A stretch of 43,271 bases of DNA, from positions 1 through 43,271 of IMG/VR virus record IMGVR_UViG_3300025141_000210. One strand, given 5' to 3'. Shown here in pieces: positions 1-9,800 of this stretch (position 1 is its first letter; every line of letters starts with the position of its first letter). Source of the stretch: a virus. The translations under genes were made by a program, and so were the position numbers. The notes below the pieces were generated by a model. It saw nothing but the letters and a program-made list of their open reading frames with translations. It did not search any database and was not told where the DNA came from.

Positions 1-1
1 A

Positions 2-499
2 GCCGCAGCTGAAGCAGGCATTCAAGCAGACGTTGACGCTAACGAAGCAGCATCTGACGCAGCTGAGCTTTCTCTGACAACTCGCGTTGCAGCTGAAGAA
101 AGCCGCGCAGCAGCAGCTGAAGCTGTCTTAACGGCTGCCATCGTAGCTGAACAGGCTCGTGCCGAAGGTGCTGAATTAATTCTCACGAACGACCTCCTGG
201 TAGAGGCAAGCGCCCGCGCGGATGGTGACAAAGCAGCTCACATGAACGGCAAGTACGTCCGTGAAGGTCTCGACGTCATGGCCGGCCACGGCCTCGCTAG
301 CTACACTGCTTCGCTCATGATTCACGTTGGCATGCTTGCTGGCTCCGAGTTGGTCATGTGGAATGGTATGATGCTTGAGCAAGGCCTTGACTACAACATG
401 ACAACGGGAGCATCGGGTGAAATCGCAGGTTTCATCTTCAGCCCTGGTGTCATTGGTGAAGAAGGTGGCCGAATCGTTGTTGTAGGTCTTTCAGACTAA
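2..499 (+). CDS. Alanine-rich fibre-like structural protein, 3' end only
   Basis: The reading frame is open from the left edge, so the start lies outside the window. About 165 codons are visible. Roughly the first 75 residues are rich in Ala and Glu with regular spacing (AAEAG, AAEESRAAAAEA), which suggests a coiled-coil or fibrous shaft. The end contains a compact segment with the pattern WNGMMLEQGLDYNM and then FIFSPGV and GGRIVVVGLSD. That resembles the short terminal beta domains of phage tail fibres (a 'NG...G.DY' pattern). Arg is encoded by CGT/CGC and Gly mostly by GGT/GGC, as in the capsid gene and unlike the adjacent DUF2827 genes, which suggests high expression. A strong terminator follows. 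Tail fibre or other fibrous virion protein is an inference; the exact role is unknown. Confidence 0.6.
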   Translation, partial: AAAEAGIQADVDANEAASDAAELSLTTRVAAEESRAAAAEAVLTAAIVAEQARAEGAELILTNDLLVEASARADGDKAAHMNGKYVREGLDVMAGHGLASYTASLMIHVGMLAGSELVMWNGMMLEQGLDYNMTTGASGEIAGFIFSPGVIGEEGGRIVVVGLSD

Positions 500-545
500 T
501 ATTAGCTTAGGTTAGTATTGACAGCTGGTTTCTTTTGAAACCTGG

Positions 546-578
546 GAGGGTCGGTCTTCGGATCGGCCCTCTTTTTTT
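546..578 (+). terminator. Intrinsic terminator with TTCG loop
   Basis: An 11-bp stem (GAGGGTCGGTC pairing with GATCGGCCCTC, two G-T wobbles) encloses a TTCG tetraloop and is followed directly by seven T. This is a textbook Rho-independent terminator. A smaller inverted repeat, GGTTTC-TTTT-GAAACC, lies just upstream at 527-542. It separates the fibre-like gene from the DUF2827 pair. Confidence 0.92.
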
Positions 579-621
579 GTGAGAGAAATAGTTATTCTTG
601 TAAATTCCCGGAGCAGACAAA

Positions 622-1716
622 TTGAAAAAGATTGGTATAACCCTCCCAGCTAACAAGCTTCTTAACTTTTGGACAAATGGGCTTGGACAAAATGCTATAA
701 CTCTTTATAGGCTTCTCGAAAAACAAGGCTATGATGTTTGGTTTTTAACTGACCGAAATGAAAAACTAAAGACTTCAAAGAACTTAAAGGGAATCAAGTG
801 GAAAGTTGTGTGGGATAGCGTAAAATCAGGAGAGCGTTTCGACCTTCTTCTTGAAACAGGCTTCAGTTTCCAGGGAGGTAATGAGAAATACAGACAACAG
901 CTTACAGACAATATGGTTGCGATCAAGTATGGTAACGAGATCATGTGGGATCTAGAATCAATGACCAAGCAAGGGTGCACAAGGGAAATAATTCCAACTT
1001 CCGACGAGCCTATACAGGAGATATGGATCTCACCGCATTTTCAATTTGGAGATCAATATATCAAGACTAAGCACAAGGCAAGTAGCGTTAAAGTCTGTCC
1101 ATATATTTGGTCAACTGAGTTTATAGAAGACGCAATTAAAAAGTCATCAAAAGACCCGAGGTATTCTCCAGATAACAAGAAGGCGATCGGGGTTTTCGAG
1201 CCTAATTTGCAGATTGTTAAATCGTGTTTGATTCCAGTTATGATCTGCGAGGAGGCGTATAATCAAAATATAGCGTTTGACTCTGCTTGGATTTTTGGAA
1301 CTGATCACATCAGAAAAAGCAAAGAAGTTATTGATCTTTTTAAGAATTTAAAGATCTCACGTGCCGGCAAAATATCTTTTGAAGATCGACGTAGTCTTTG
1401 CTATTGCCTGTCTAATTATGTGGATATTATAATCTCTCATCATCACTTTAATTCTTTGAACTATTTGACTCTTGAGGCACTGTACTTAGGTTATCCTATA
1501 ATTCACAATAGCAAGGATTTTAAAGACGCAGGTTATTATTATGAAGATTTCGACATTCAGGGCGCTGTCAATGCTTTAAGAGATGCTATTGAAAATCACG
1601 ACAATAATCTTGAGGAGTATAAGAAAAAAGGTGAAAAATACATCTGGAAGTACTCACCTGAGAATCCTGAAAATATAAAAGGGTACATTGACTTAATTGA
1701 AGGAACTTTCAAGTGA
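622..1716 (+). CDS. DUF2827 family protein, probable glycosyltransferase-like enzyme (copy 1)
   Basis: 364 residues. The C-terminal half carries what I recognise as DUF2827 hallmarks: VCPYIW near residue 158, GVFEPN at about 190-195, IPVMICEE at about 204-211, SHHHF at about 272-276, then EALYLGYPIIHNS and DAGYYY at about 285-307. The arrangement resembles the C-terminal nucleotide-sugar-binding half of GT-B glycosyltransferases, but no reaction is established for the family. There is no signal peptide or membrane segment. The start is TTG with GGAG 8 nt upstream. The gene overlaps the next one (GTGA, 4 nt) and is paralogous to it along its whole length. Codon use is AT-rich (AGA, AAT, TTT), unlike the upstream gene. 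A role in glycosylating virion fibres or host surface sugars is inference. Confidence 0.78.
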   Translation: MKKIGITLPANKLLNFWTNGLGQNAITLYRLLEKQGYDVWFLTDRNEKLKTSKNLKGIKWKVVWDSVKSGERFDLLLETGFSFQGGNEKYRQQLTDNMVAIKYGNEIMWDLESMTKQGCTREIIPTSDEPIQEIWISPHFQFGDQYIKTKHKASSVKVCPYIWSTEFIEDAIKKSSKDPRYSPDNKKAIGVFEPNLQIVKSCLIPVMICEEAYNQNIAFDSAWIFGTDHIRKSKEVIDLFKNLKISRAGKISFEDRRSLCYCLSNYVDIIISHHHFNSLNYLTLEALYLGYPIIHNSKDFKDAGYYYEDFDIQGAVNALRDAIENHDNNLEEYKKKGEKYIWKYSPENPENIKGYIDLIEGTFK

Positions 1717-2807
1717 AAGTAGGAATCACGTGTGAAGTTAGTACGCTAGCCAAAATATGGTCCAACGGACTCTTTCAAAACTTATTGACTTTATACAGCG
1801 TGCTAGAACAAGCACCAGAAATCAATCCTATCCTAATTTGTAAGATAGATGAAGAACAGACTGAATTAACGAGAAAGATGCTGGGCTCTTCGGGAGTAAA
1901 CTCAGTTTTATTAGATGATGAGACATTTAAGATCACCCCGTCTTTTGACGTAGTTTTAGAAGTAGGATTTGCACTTTCTAAAAAAGACTTTAATCATGTT
2001 AGAAAATCTTCTCCCAAGGCTAAGATTGTACATGTTTGCTACGGAAGTCTTTATTTCACCGCAACAGAAAGAATGGTATTTAGTGACATGTCTTTCGACG
2101 TAAGGGGCCAGAGAGACGAAGTGTGGATCTCGCCTCACTTTGAGTATAGCAAAGATTTTATATCTTCTTTTTTCGAGACAGACAGAGTGAAAATTTGCCC
2201 ATATGTTTGGAATCCTACACTATTAGAAAGTGACATTAAAAAAACAGGACCGGTTAGCACAAATATTAAAAGTGTAGCTATTCTTGAGCCAAGCGTCAAT
2301 ATCTTAAAAACTCCTACGATACCCGCGATGATTTGTAATGAAGTTTTTAAGAAGCAGTCTGATCTAATCGATCATTGCTTTGTTTTCGGAGGAGAAAAAC
2401 TAGTACAAAAAACAATCGCTAATAATATTTTCGGGTGCTTAGCAATTGTTAAAGATGGTAAGTTAACTTTTGAGAAGAGAAAAAAGTTTTCTGACATCTT
2501 TGTTAATCACTGCGGTTTAATAGTTTCCCACCAGCATTTTTGTGAATTAAATTATGTTTACTTAGAGGCGCTACATTTAGGGATACCTCTTGTTCATAAT
2601 TCTCCTATGATTAAAGATGCTGGGTATTATTATCCAGACTTTGAAATCAAAAAGGGCGCTAAAGCTCTTCAAAAAGCAATTGAAACTCATGAATCGCGTT
2701 CAAAAGAATACGACGAGATTTCAAAGAAAACAGTCTGGAATTACTCTTCGAAAAATCCTAAGAACATCAAGGGGTATGCCCACCTAATTGAAAGCCTAAT
2801 TAAATGA
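1713..2807 (+). CDS. DUF2827 family protein, probable glycosyltransferase-like enzyme (copy 2)
   Basis: 364 residues, the same length as the upstream gene and colinear with it: N-terminal VGITCEVSTLAKIWSNGLFQ against GITLPANKLLNFWTNGLGQ, then ICPYVWN, AILEPS, IPAMICNE, VSHQHF, EALHLGIPLVHNS and DAGYYYPDF. This points to tandem duplication followed by divergence. The start is GTG, with GAAGGAA at 1699-1705 as ribosome binding site. The 3' end overlaps the ATG of an acyltransferase remnant (ATGA), so the three genes once formed one translationally coupled unit. The family is known only as DUF2827; a glycosyltransferase-like fold is inferred from the pattern, and substrate and product are unknown. 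Confidence 0.76.
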   Translation: MKVGITCEVSTLAKIWSNGLFQNLLTLYSVLEQAPEINPILICKIDEEQTELTRKMLGSSGVNSVLLDDETFKITPSFDVVLEVGFALSKKDFNHVRKSSPKAKIVHVCYGSLYFTATERMVFSDMSFDVRGQRDEVWISPHFEYSKDFISSFFETDRVKICPYVWNPTLLESDIKKTGPVSTNIKSVAILEPSVNILKTPTIPAMICNEVFKKQSDLIDHCFVFGGEKLVQKTIANNIFGCLAIVKDGKLTFEKRKKFSDIFVNHCGLIVSHQHFCELNYVYLEALHLGIPLVHNSPMIKDAGYYYPDFEIKKGAKALQKAIETHESRSKEYDEISKKTVWNYSSKNPKNIKGYAHLIESLIK

Positions 2808-3065
2808 TTATTTACGAGCTTAGAGACTGAAAAAAACTTAACCAAGATCTCGGTCGAAAAAAAGTAAGCGTCGGTGATTTTACTAAAATAACGGAACATT
2901 CTCAGTCCCAAACTCTATGTAAAAAATCGTTTTTCTGATGATGACATTAGCTTTCTTTTAAATTTAAAATGGTGGGAATGGATGCCAGAAAAAATTGAAA
3001 AAAATAAGCACTTGCTTTTTGGTCAAAGATTTACGTCTAGCATCAAAGATAAATTTACACAATAA
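2804..3065 (+). pseudogene. Remnant of hexapeptide-repeat (CatB-like) acyltransferase
   Basis: From ATG 2804 the frame reads MIIYELRD, then TGA at 2828-2830, then KKLNQDLGRKKVSVGDFTKI, which looks like the N-terminus of a left-handed beta-helix acyltransferase. Shifting to the +1 frame near 2900 gives PKLYVKNRFSDDDISFLLN, LKWWEWMPEKIEKNKHLL and a TAA at 3063. The 'K.RF.....L....WW.W..EKI..N' pattern is typical of the C-terminus of CatB/xenobiotic acetyltransferases and related sugar O-acetyltransferases. The whole central hexapeptide-repeat body, about 100-150 residues, is missing. So the gene has a nonsense codon, a frame change and a large internal deletion. The intact ancestor probably acetylated a sugar alongside the DUF2827 enzymes. 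The call rests on short conserved segments. Confidence 0.68.
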
Positions 3066-3073
3066 ATGAGCTT

Positions 3074-3122
3074 GCTAAATATTTATTCCTGAGTCCCTAC
3101 GTGGTAAAATGTGATACAGTAT
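3074..3122 (+). promoter_or_regulatory. Possible late promoter and palindrome before virion gene
   Basis: The 55-bp gap before ATG 3121 contains GCTAAATATTTATT at 3074-3087, which partly resembles the T4-type late -10 element (TATAAATA). It also contains the palindromic word ATACAGTAT at 3114-3122, which overlaps the start codon. The same word occurs before the gene at 22342 and, in its complementary form, before the portal gene. No clear Shine-Dalgarno sequence precedes ATG 3121. Function is speculative. Confidence 0.28.
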
Positions 3123-4071
3123 GTCCGGAATCCTAAACAAAAAACAACGTTTTGTTGACACAGTCATAACCGATGAAGGTCGGAGACAGCTAGCTAGCGG
3201 AGATTTCCAGATTGAATTCGCCACCTTCTCAGATGGTGAGGCGTTCTATCGAGGAGACCTAGCTTCTGGTACGTTTGACATGCAGCAACTGTTAATGCTT
3301 GAAGCCCCAGCTTCTCATCCCACAGATATTATTACGATGGAGTCCAACCCGTTTGGTAACGTGAGTGCTTACGATTTACCCTCCTTGACAACGGGCAGCT
3401 TACTTAATGGTAGATATACACTGTACAGCGGTTCCAACCAGGAGTTCAGGACGATCCTCTCAGGAACCCAATTTGATCGATTGATCTCAAATATCATCTC
3501 TGAAGGTTTTGATAATTTTAGTCGTTTAGATGTTATTGGCACAATTGATTCTAGCCTTGAAGATCAAGAGCTACTTTTAAATAGAGATAAAATTGAATTT
3601 ATAATAGACGATAATAATGTAGATAGAATTGTTGCAAATCAACAGATTAGAGTCGAGGAGGCAGAGAGTCATTATCAAGACCGCCGCCTATCACATCTAC
3701 CTAATTTTCAATATCTACCGCCAAAAAATATGCCAACACCATCAGATCCTAACGGGACTTTACTATTCCAGTATCCCAACAATCAACAAGCGCCAATTAC
3801 TACTTTTGATCAACTTGAAAAAGAATTGAAGTATCTTCCTAGCGAAACTATTGAGTTTATTAATACATCTCGAGAGAACAACATAGTTATGCAACTGCTA
3901 GATGTGAATCAAAATTTCTTATCTAGGCTTTCCGTTGTTGATTTTGGTGAGTTCGTTACCGATGACCCAGATCACCCAGTCAAAAGAGTCTTTTTCGTAG
4001 GGAAGAATTATCCAGCAGATGAAAACGGAACTCAGACATTTGTTAACTTATTTACAATGGTGCTAGACTGA
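3121..4071 (+). CDS. Virion structural protein with the 'TDEGRRQLA' N-terminal domain
   Basis: 316 residues. The N-terminal ~45 residues (FVDTVITDEGRRQLASGDFQI then FATFSDGEAFY) match the start of the protein at 12839 (ILDAVLTNEGRKRLAANNG then FVFGDDEVDY). I recognise this as a recurrent N-terminal module of virion proteins in large T4-like and marine myophages. The rest has no domain I can name; it is Asn/Gln-rich and ends in a beta-rich stretch. The frame has an in-frame stop just upstream (TGA 3112-3114), so ATG 3121 is the first possible ATG even though the ribosome site is poor. It is followed by the next gene with a one-base TGATG overlap. A tail or baseplate location is inferred from neighbours. 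Confidence 0.6.
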   Translation: MSGILNKKQRFVDTVITDEGRRQLASGDFQIEFATFSDGEAFYRGDLASGTFDMQQLLMLEAPASHPTDIITMESNPFGNVSAYDLPSLTTGSLLNGRYTLYSGSNQEFRTILSGTQFDRLISNIISEGFDNFSRLDVIGTIDSSLEDQELLLNRDKIEFIIDDNNVDRIVANQQIRVEEAESHYQDRRLSHLPNFQYLPPKNMPTPSDPNGTLLFQYPNNQQAPITTFDQLEKELKYLPSETIEFINTSRENNIVMQLLDVNQNFLSRLSVVDFGEFVTDDPDHPVKRVFFVGKNYPADENGTQTFVNLFTMVLD

Positions 4072-6407
4072 TGACTTTTACAGCAGGAAAAAACGTAGCA
4101 TACCAGATGCCACCAGACGTACCTAGCGTCGAAAATCTATTTTCTTTTGACAACATTTCTGTTTCAAGAATTACAAATGTTAGAATTGATAAAAATTTAG
4201 AAGAAGTTATAGATTATGAAATTCGATTTGGAGTTAGTACATCTGATTTTATTTCAACTCAAAAAAAATCCAACTTTACCAAAATCTATAATTTTAAAGT
4301 AAAAATTTATGCAGGTAAGATCCTTGCATCCGAATTTGATGTCCCGTCCAGTTCAATAATAGACCGAAAAGACATAATTCAAGAAGTCATGGTTCCACTC
4401 ACCATCAAAAAAGATATCTTAGACGAATCTTCTGGTACTATCGACCTAGTGATATCTTGTGTCGGAAAAAACAAGTCTAACATTCCGGGCCTTAATGTTC
4501 TTCAAAGGCTTGATTATGTAAGCGATAAACAAAGATATTTTATACCGAACAGTGCTGTTAATATCACCGCATCCCCCGCAAGTCGAACGTCTATGCTTGT
4601 TACTATAATAAACTCAAATAGAACAAATGTTGCGGGGGCAAAAATATATCGTAGAGAAGTAAATTCAAAATCAGGATTTACGATGGTGAAATTGATAAAT
4701 TTTCAAAATACGGTTGGCACTAGAATCGGCAGCGGCTGCGAAGTCAGTTTCATCGATGACGGAAATTCATTTGGAGGAGAAGAATCAAATGGCGCAGGCG
4801 TTCTCAATTCTTTTCTTTCTTATGAATATAGATGTGTCTCCTTTGGTTTTGAGGGTGTAGAAGGAGGAAGATATAGTAAATTCATTACTGTTCCTCTGAC
4901 ATCAAATTCAATTTTATTCGGTGAAGATGTCGAGATTTTATCTGTCCCAAACGCTTCAGCTTACGGTCTAGTAGATCATAACATATTTCCTTATGGCAGA
5001 ATTCCAAAAAATTTCGAGAACACGTCTGTTGTCTCTCAAGTTACCCGAGAAGGAATACTAGTTTCTGTTGGAAATATACCTAAAAATTTTATTGGGTCTA
5101 TTGTTAGAAAAAATATTACTGCCGGAGAGAGAAATTTTTCTCGATTAAAAGACGAAAAAGCGTCAGGTTATATCGGAAGCGATCAGCCCGGAAGCTATAA
5201 CTTTGTAGACTCTGCTGTTATTGATGGATCAACATATCAGTATGGATGTGAATTATTTTCACTCGCTGGTTCAACATCATTAGCAGCTGATACATCAACA
5301 ATGACTTATGTAAATCTAAGTCTTAGAGATATTCCGGGCGTTACTACAAAAGCAATGGTAGTCCAGAAAAATGAGTTTGGAATTTCTTTTAATATAAAGA
5401 CGTATATCCCTGTAAATGAGATTGATGCAACTGTAAGAACACTTCAGGACAGAGGACTATTATCTAGTTTTTCTCAAGACTTATCTGCTAATAGAAGTAA
5501 TTTACAGAACTCATTTGGATACAAAGTTATAAAAATGAACCTCACGACAGGCCAGGAAAATACCTTTATTTCAAACGACAATTCTGTGACTAATTTTAGG
5601 GAAAATTCAAGTGATAAAGACAAAGTTTCTGTAGTAAAATCTTTAATGTTTTATGACTCGGATGTTGTTTCTAAAAATGAATATCGGTATATTGTTGTAA
5701 CTTTAATGAGAGATATTGAGCAGATTTTCGAATCGCAAATTTCAATAGTTGATGAAACTAATTCTTATATCTTTTTTCCTGCTAAGTACCGGCATCCCTT
5801 AGTATTAAGAAAAGGAATTCTCCCCCCAACCAAGCCAGGAAAATTTTATGAACTTGGCCTAATTAAGAATGAAAACACCAACCCAGTTCGTCTTTTGTCC
5901 AGAACGACTGCGCTTTCTGAGTTTGAATTAGGCGAAATATCAGCAAGGGCTTTTATACCAGATCAAGCCAGCTCAATAATTCTTCCGGTAGGAAATGGTA
6001 ACAAATTAAACGTCCAGCCAGCAGTCTTGAAGACTAGTTCTCCATCTACTATCGCTAAATGGACAATGATCGGAATAGAAAATATAGACTATTTTATGGT
6101 AAAAATTATTGACACATTTTTTAATAAGTCAAAAAAGAAAATAGCAGAAAGAATCGACTTGCTCCCACCGTTTTCAAATGACGAAAGGAATAAATTTAAG
6201 TCAGAAAATATAATTAATCGATTTAATGACAAAGCCACGAATAATGATGAAATAATTACCTTTAATGATGTAGCTGAAAACCAGATATTATCGTCAACAG
6301 CAAAAGTTTCTAGAATTTATGAAATAACGCCTGTTTACTTTGATGGAAGTTTTGACTTATCGCAGACAACAAAGCCTGTCGATGTGACGAAGGAAGTAAC
6401 TAGATGA
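4071..6407 (+). CDS. Large virion protein with fibronectin-III-like repeats
   Basis: 778 residues, predicted mostly beta. At least two stretches look like fibronectin type III or similar Ig-like sandwiches: about residues 165-285, ending YEYRCVSFGFEGVEGGRYSK, and about 325-420, ending QYGCELFSLAGSTS. Both end in the 'Y.Y....' strand typical of FnIII strand F, with KIYRREV / SIVRKN earlier as the 'V.R' strand. There is no signal peptide and no catalytic motif. Start and stop overlap both neighbours (TGATG at 4071; ATGA at 6404-6407), so expression is coupled. FnIII modules are common on exposed phage tail and capsid proteins and often contact surface glycans. The exact structure this protein belongs to is unknown. 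Confidence 0.55.
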   Translation: MTFTAGKNVAYQMPPDVPSVENLFSFDNISVSRITNVRIDKNLEEVIDYEIRFGVSTSDFISTQKKSNFTKIYNFKVKIYAGKILASEFDVPSSSIIDRKDIIQEVMVPLTIKKDILDESSGTIDLVISCVGKNKSNIPGLNVLQRLDYVSDKQRYFIPNSAVNITASPASRTSMLVTIINSNRTNVAGAKIYRREVNSKSGFTMVKLINFQNTVGTRIGSGCEVSFIDDGNSFGGEESNGAGVLNSFLSYEYRCVSFGFEGVEGGRYSKFITVPLTSNSILFGEDVEILSVPNASAYGLVDHNIFPYGRIPKNFENTSVVSQVTREGILVSVGNIPKNFIGSIVRKNITAGERNFSRLKDEKASGYIGSDQPGSYNFVDSAVIDGSTYQYGCELFSLAGSTSLAADTSTMTYVNLSLRDIPGVTTKAMVVQKNEFGISFNIKTYIPVNEIDATVRTLQDRGLLSSFSQDLSANRSNLQNSFGYKVIKMNLTTGQENTFISNDNSVTNFRENSSDKDKVSVVKSLMFYDSDVVSKNEYRYIVVTLMRDIEQIFESQISIVDETNSYIFFPAKYRHPLVLRKGILPPTKPGKFYELGLIKNENTNPVRLLSRTTALSEFELGEISARAFIPDQASSIILPVGNGNKLNVQPAVLKTSSPSTIAKWTMIGIENIDYFMVKIIDTFFNKSKKKIAERIDLLPPFSNDERNKFKSENIINRFNDKATNNDEIITFNDVAENQILSSTAKVSRIYEITPVYFDGSFDLSQTTKPVDVTKEVTR

Positions 6408-6829
6408 AGAAGTTTAAATATGGAAATTCTCCGTCTTTTGTTGTCAAGGAACCAATTGTAAAAACCGCTAAAACAAACCAGACACAGTCTCAGAAATTGC
6501 TAGATACTGAAGGGCCTACTAATTTAAAAGCTCCAAAAGAAAATATAAATTCTAATTTTAGCATTGTAGATCAAAAAGTGAAGTCTGTTGATGTTAAAAT
6601 TAATTCAAAAAAATCTAATCAAGGTGTTAATCCAGAAGAAGGCGTGAGTAAGCTTTCTAATTTTAAGACGAAGGAGGCTGTTGAACTAGAAAAAAATAAC
6701 GAATATGATAAAAATCCAAGTTCATATACTAAAAAAGCAACTTCCCAGTCAACATCTAGAAAAAAGAAGATTTTAAGAGATCAAGTAAATATGAATATTA
6801 TTAACGGCCCAGGCGGCTGGAAATTATAG
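6404..6829 (+). CDS. Small Lys/Ser/Asn-rich protein, unknown
   Basis: 141 residues and low complexity: rich in Lys, Ser, Asn and Thr, strongly basic in the second half (SRKKKILRD), with little predicted fold. It ends in NIINGPGGWKL. It overlaps the previous gene by ATGA and lies 9 bp before the 1347-residue gene, so it is part of the virion operon. I recognise no family. A disordered linker or chaperone for the neighbouring large proteins is possible, but that is a guess from position only. The uninterrupted frame and coupled start support it as a real gene. Confidence 0.5.
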   Translation: MKKFKYGNSPSFVVKEPIVKTAKTNQTQSQKLLDTEGPTNLKAPKENINSNFSIVDQKVKSVDVKINSKKSNQGVNPEEGVSKLSNFKTKEAVELEKNNEYDKNPSSYTKKATSQSTSRKKKILRDQVNMNIINGPGGWKL

Positions 6830-6838
6830 GTAAGAAAA

Positions 6839-9800
6839 ATGGCTATAGAAGAACCTGAAGTAGAAGAAGGAATAGAAGATCCAATAGATCAGGCAGAAGA
6901 TCAAGGGCCTCCACTCCATGCCTTCGCTTCTCCCAGAGCGGTGGATGGGGTTAGTCACCCATCACATGCAAGAGGTGTATCAGTAATCACGCCTGAGATT
7001 GTGTCTATTTTTGATTTCAAACCTCTTTTTGATATAGACGGCACTGTTACTCCTGCAGGTAATCTTTTTGAAATCCAGAATAATGCGAGAAGAGTAAGAG
7101 TAAATCAAATGAATGAGCTTTTCTCTCTGCTTACAAAGGATCCTAATAAAAATTACGCTAAGATAATCGAAAGACTCAAAGTTGCAATGTCTGAAGAAAT
7201 GTATAAAGCTGACGAAGATTGTGATGATCTTCTGTCGCTATATAATAATTTTTATACTATGCTAATGTCTTTCGATATTAGTGCACCCTGGTCCATGCCC
7301 GCTATTCAAAATATAATGCAAAAAGTTAGGAATAGCAGGATCCAGACATTAGATTCGTCTCTAGTCTATCCCAGCCTTCTAGATGTAGAAGCTTTTACAG
7401 ATATCCTTGAACGAAACCATCGAGTCCCACGCGTAGGAGTTAATTATGAAAACTCTTCAAATACTAAGCTTTTGTATGTCATTGCATGGGATCTGTATTG
7501 GCATATGCGAAATACAACGAGAAAGCCTTGGGAGATTATCGATGCAAATAGAAGGGCCTATCGTGAGGACTGGGATGGAGGTGATTCTTCAAGGTTTCGA
7601 TTTATGCCCCGACCAGGGCTCGGCGTCCCTGAAAACTACCAAGGAATGTCCGCAGCAACAATTTCGCCTCGTGTTGGTGAATCAAACCGGTCCACACCTT
7701 TCCACCCAGGTCGCCTTGGCTTGTCTAGACATATGATGAATACTGTGCATGATGATGTTGAATACGGCGAAAACCTGGGATATTATAGTCATGACGATGT
7801 TTTAGCAACTTTTAAAGCAGGCGACATAGGATCCCCAGCAGAAGATCTCTATGACGCTGCTTTCTTTCTTAAATACGCTTGCAAAGACATGTCACTATCG
7901 ACAGCTCACGAAAATCCCGCATATAAAGAAATTTTAGTTAGTAAGCTCCGTCGCTCACCTGAAAGAACCCAAGTCATTCCTGCCCAAGAGTTGTTCAAAA
8001 ACTCCTTTCCGATGTTCCATACAGGAGAAGATTCTCCATCAAATGCATTAAATTATCCTACAAGCTTTTCTCTTGATGAGCAAGTCCAAAATGACCTTAC
8101 TTTCGCAAGATCGATTAAAAGAGAGCCTGAAAAAGTAACCGCATCTTCACGTCCAACTCCTTTGTTTGATCCTTTGTTACACGGGTTTTCCCCCGCCGGC
8201 ACTAAAATTGAGAATATGCAAATCCTTCTTAGGGACAAAGAATCGTTAGAAAATGTATTAGAAAACGTAAGTGGTTTATCTTCGACTGCAGAAGCTATCG
8301 AAGAAGTGCTTTCTTTGTCTGAGCCAGATCTTCAACCAATAGGAGTTTTTAATAAAGTTCTTGATGCATTCTCTTCTGCTCTTGAGCGGCTTAATCCTAA
8401 GCCCGTTTCATCGCGAAGCGGTCTGCAAGGGTCTTTGTCCGCAGGCACGCACAGCGGCTATTATAACGATGGAGATTTTTTGGATTTTGCAATCCTCTCT
8501 GAATGTATCAAGAACGTCCGCAGAGAAGGGCATTTCTCCGGTGACGCTGGAAACGTATGGACAAGTGTCATTCCTATGATTGATCTTGTTAACATGCTTC
8601 TTTATAAGCTCGGGAGAAGCAGCGGATTTTATTCAAATGTCTCCCTTAGTCCTGGTTCGCCCATCGTTATAGACTCTACTGGCGAAACAGAGGATGCTCC
8701 GAATACTAAGCTTTTACAAAATATTGAGTCAATGATAGCAGGTTATCTTGTTGATGGTTCTTCTCACTGGTCTGAGTTTTATGCTAGAAGAAATGATGAC
8801 AGCATAAATGGTGAAAACGTGGGTGAAGCTGACTATGCCATTTACGGGGGAGTCTATTGGGAAAACCGACTCCGACCTTTCAGGGGAAACGACAAACATC
8901 TCGCAACCACAGAATCAAGGCTGTCAACTATCTCAGTGGACTGCGGTAATGATGGATGGTATAATGCTCGTAATAGCAATGAGCTCTTTGTTCTAGATGG
9001 AAACGGCGGTCAATCTGCAGCAAAGCTTATGGATCAAGCCAAAGTAACCAGGCTTTTAACTGAATTAACGTCAGGGGACCGACCATCTATTTTTCGAGAT
9101 ATTGTTAACATCTTAAATGATATGGACACTGCTGCACTTTCCAGAGGATCTTACTTCCTGGAGAATGAGCATACAGGCATGAATAAAATGAAGAACTCTC
9201 TTGTAGACGTTAGTGTAATTGGATCGTTTGTCTTGCAGGCATTCTCAAAAATATCCCACGCGCTCACAGGAATTACTTTTAATGTCGCAAGATACACCAG
9301 AAACCACTCCGGAAGATTTGTGTGGCTTCGTACGCGTGCAGATGATTACAGGGAAGTTAAGTTTGCTGAAGCTATGAAGAAATATAAAATTCATGGTATC
9401 GAATACTTGTATTCAAGCGAAGGGGCACAAAACTTTGCTGCATCCCTTCTCGCTGACACAATAATAAGCAGTCTTCGATCTGAGCAAAAGAGAATAGTTG
9501 ATTCCGTTGATTTACTAAAATCAATAAAGCTTTATGCAGACAGGAACATTGACAGGTATTTACAATTATTTAATTCCGACAACCGGGCTTCAAGAATTTT
9601 AGAAAATTTAGATGAGAATGACGGTCGTCTTTTAACAGTTTCTAATCCATCTCAAATAGCTTTGGCAAAAAATAAGCTATCGACTCTCTGGGAAAGAATT
9701 ATAGATGAAAAATATTTTGATGATTTTATGATGTCCGCCACCCCAGAAACTGCTGTTCTTTCTACATGTATCAATCCAGAATTCACCAAAGGCATTGCTG

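Noticed and set aside
2828-2830. TGA in the acyltransferase remnant as a possible recoded Trp codon
   Set aside because: Reading TGA as Trp (ELRDWKK) looks tempting, but the same gene also has a frame change and a missing core. Other genes use TGG for Trp and end in TGA, so the standard code with a dead gene is simpler.
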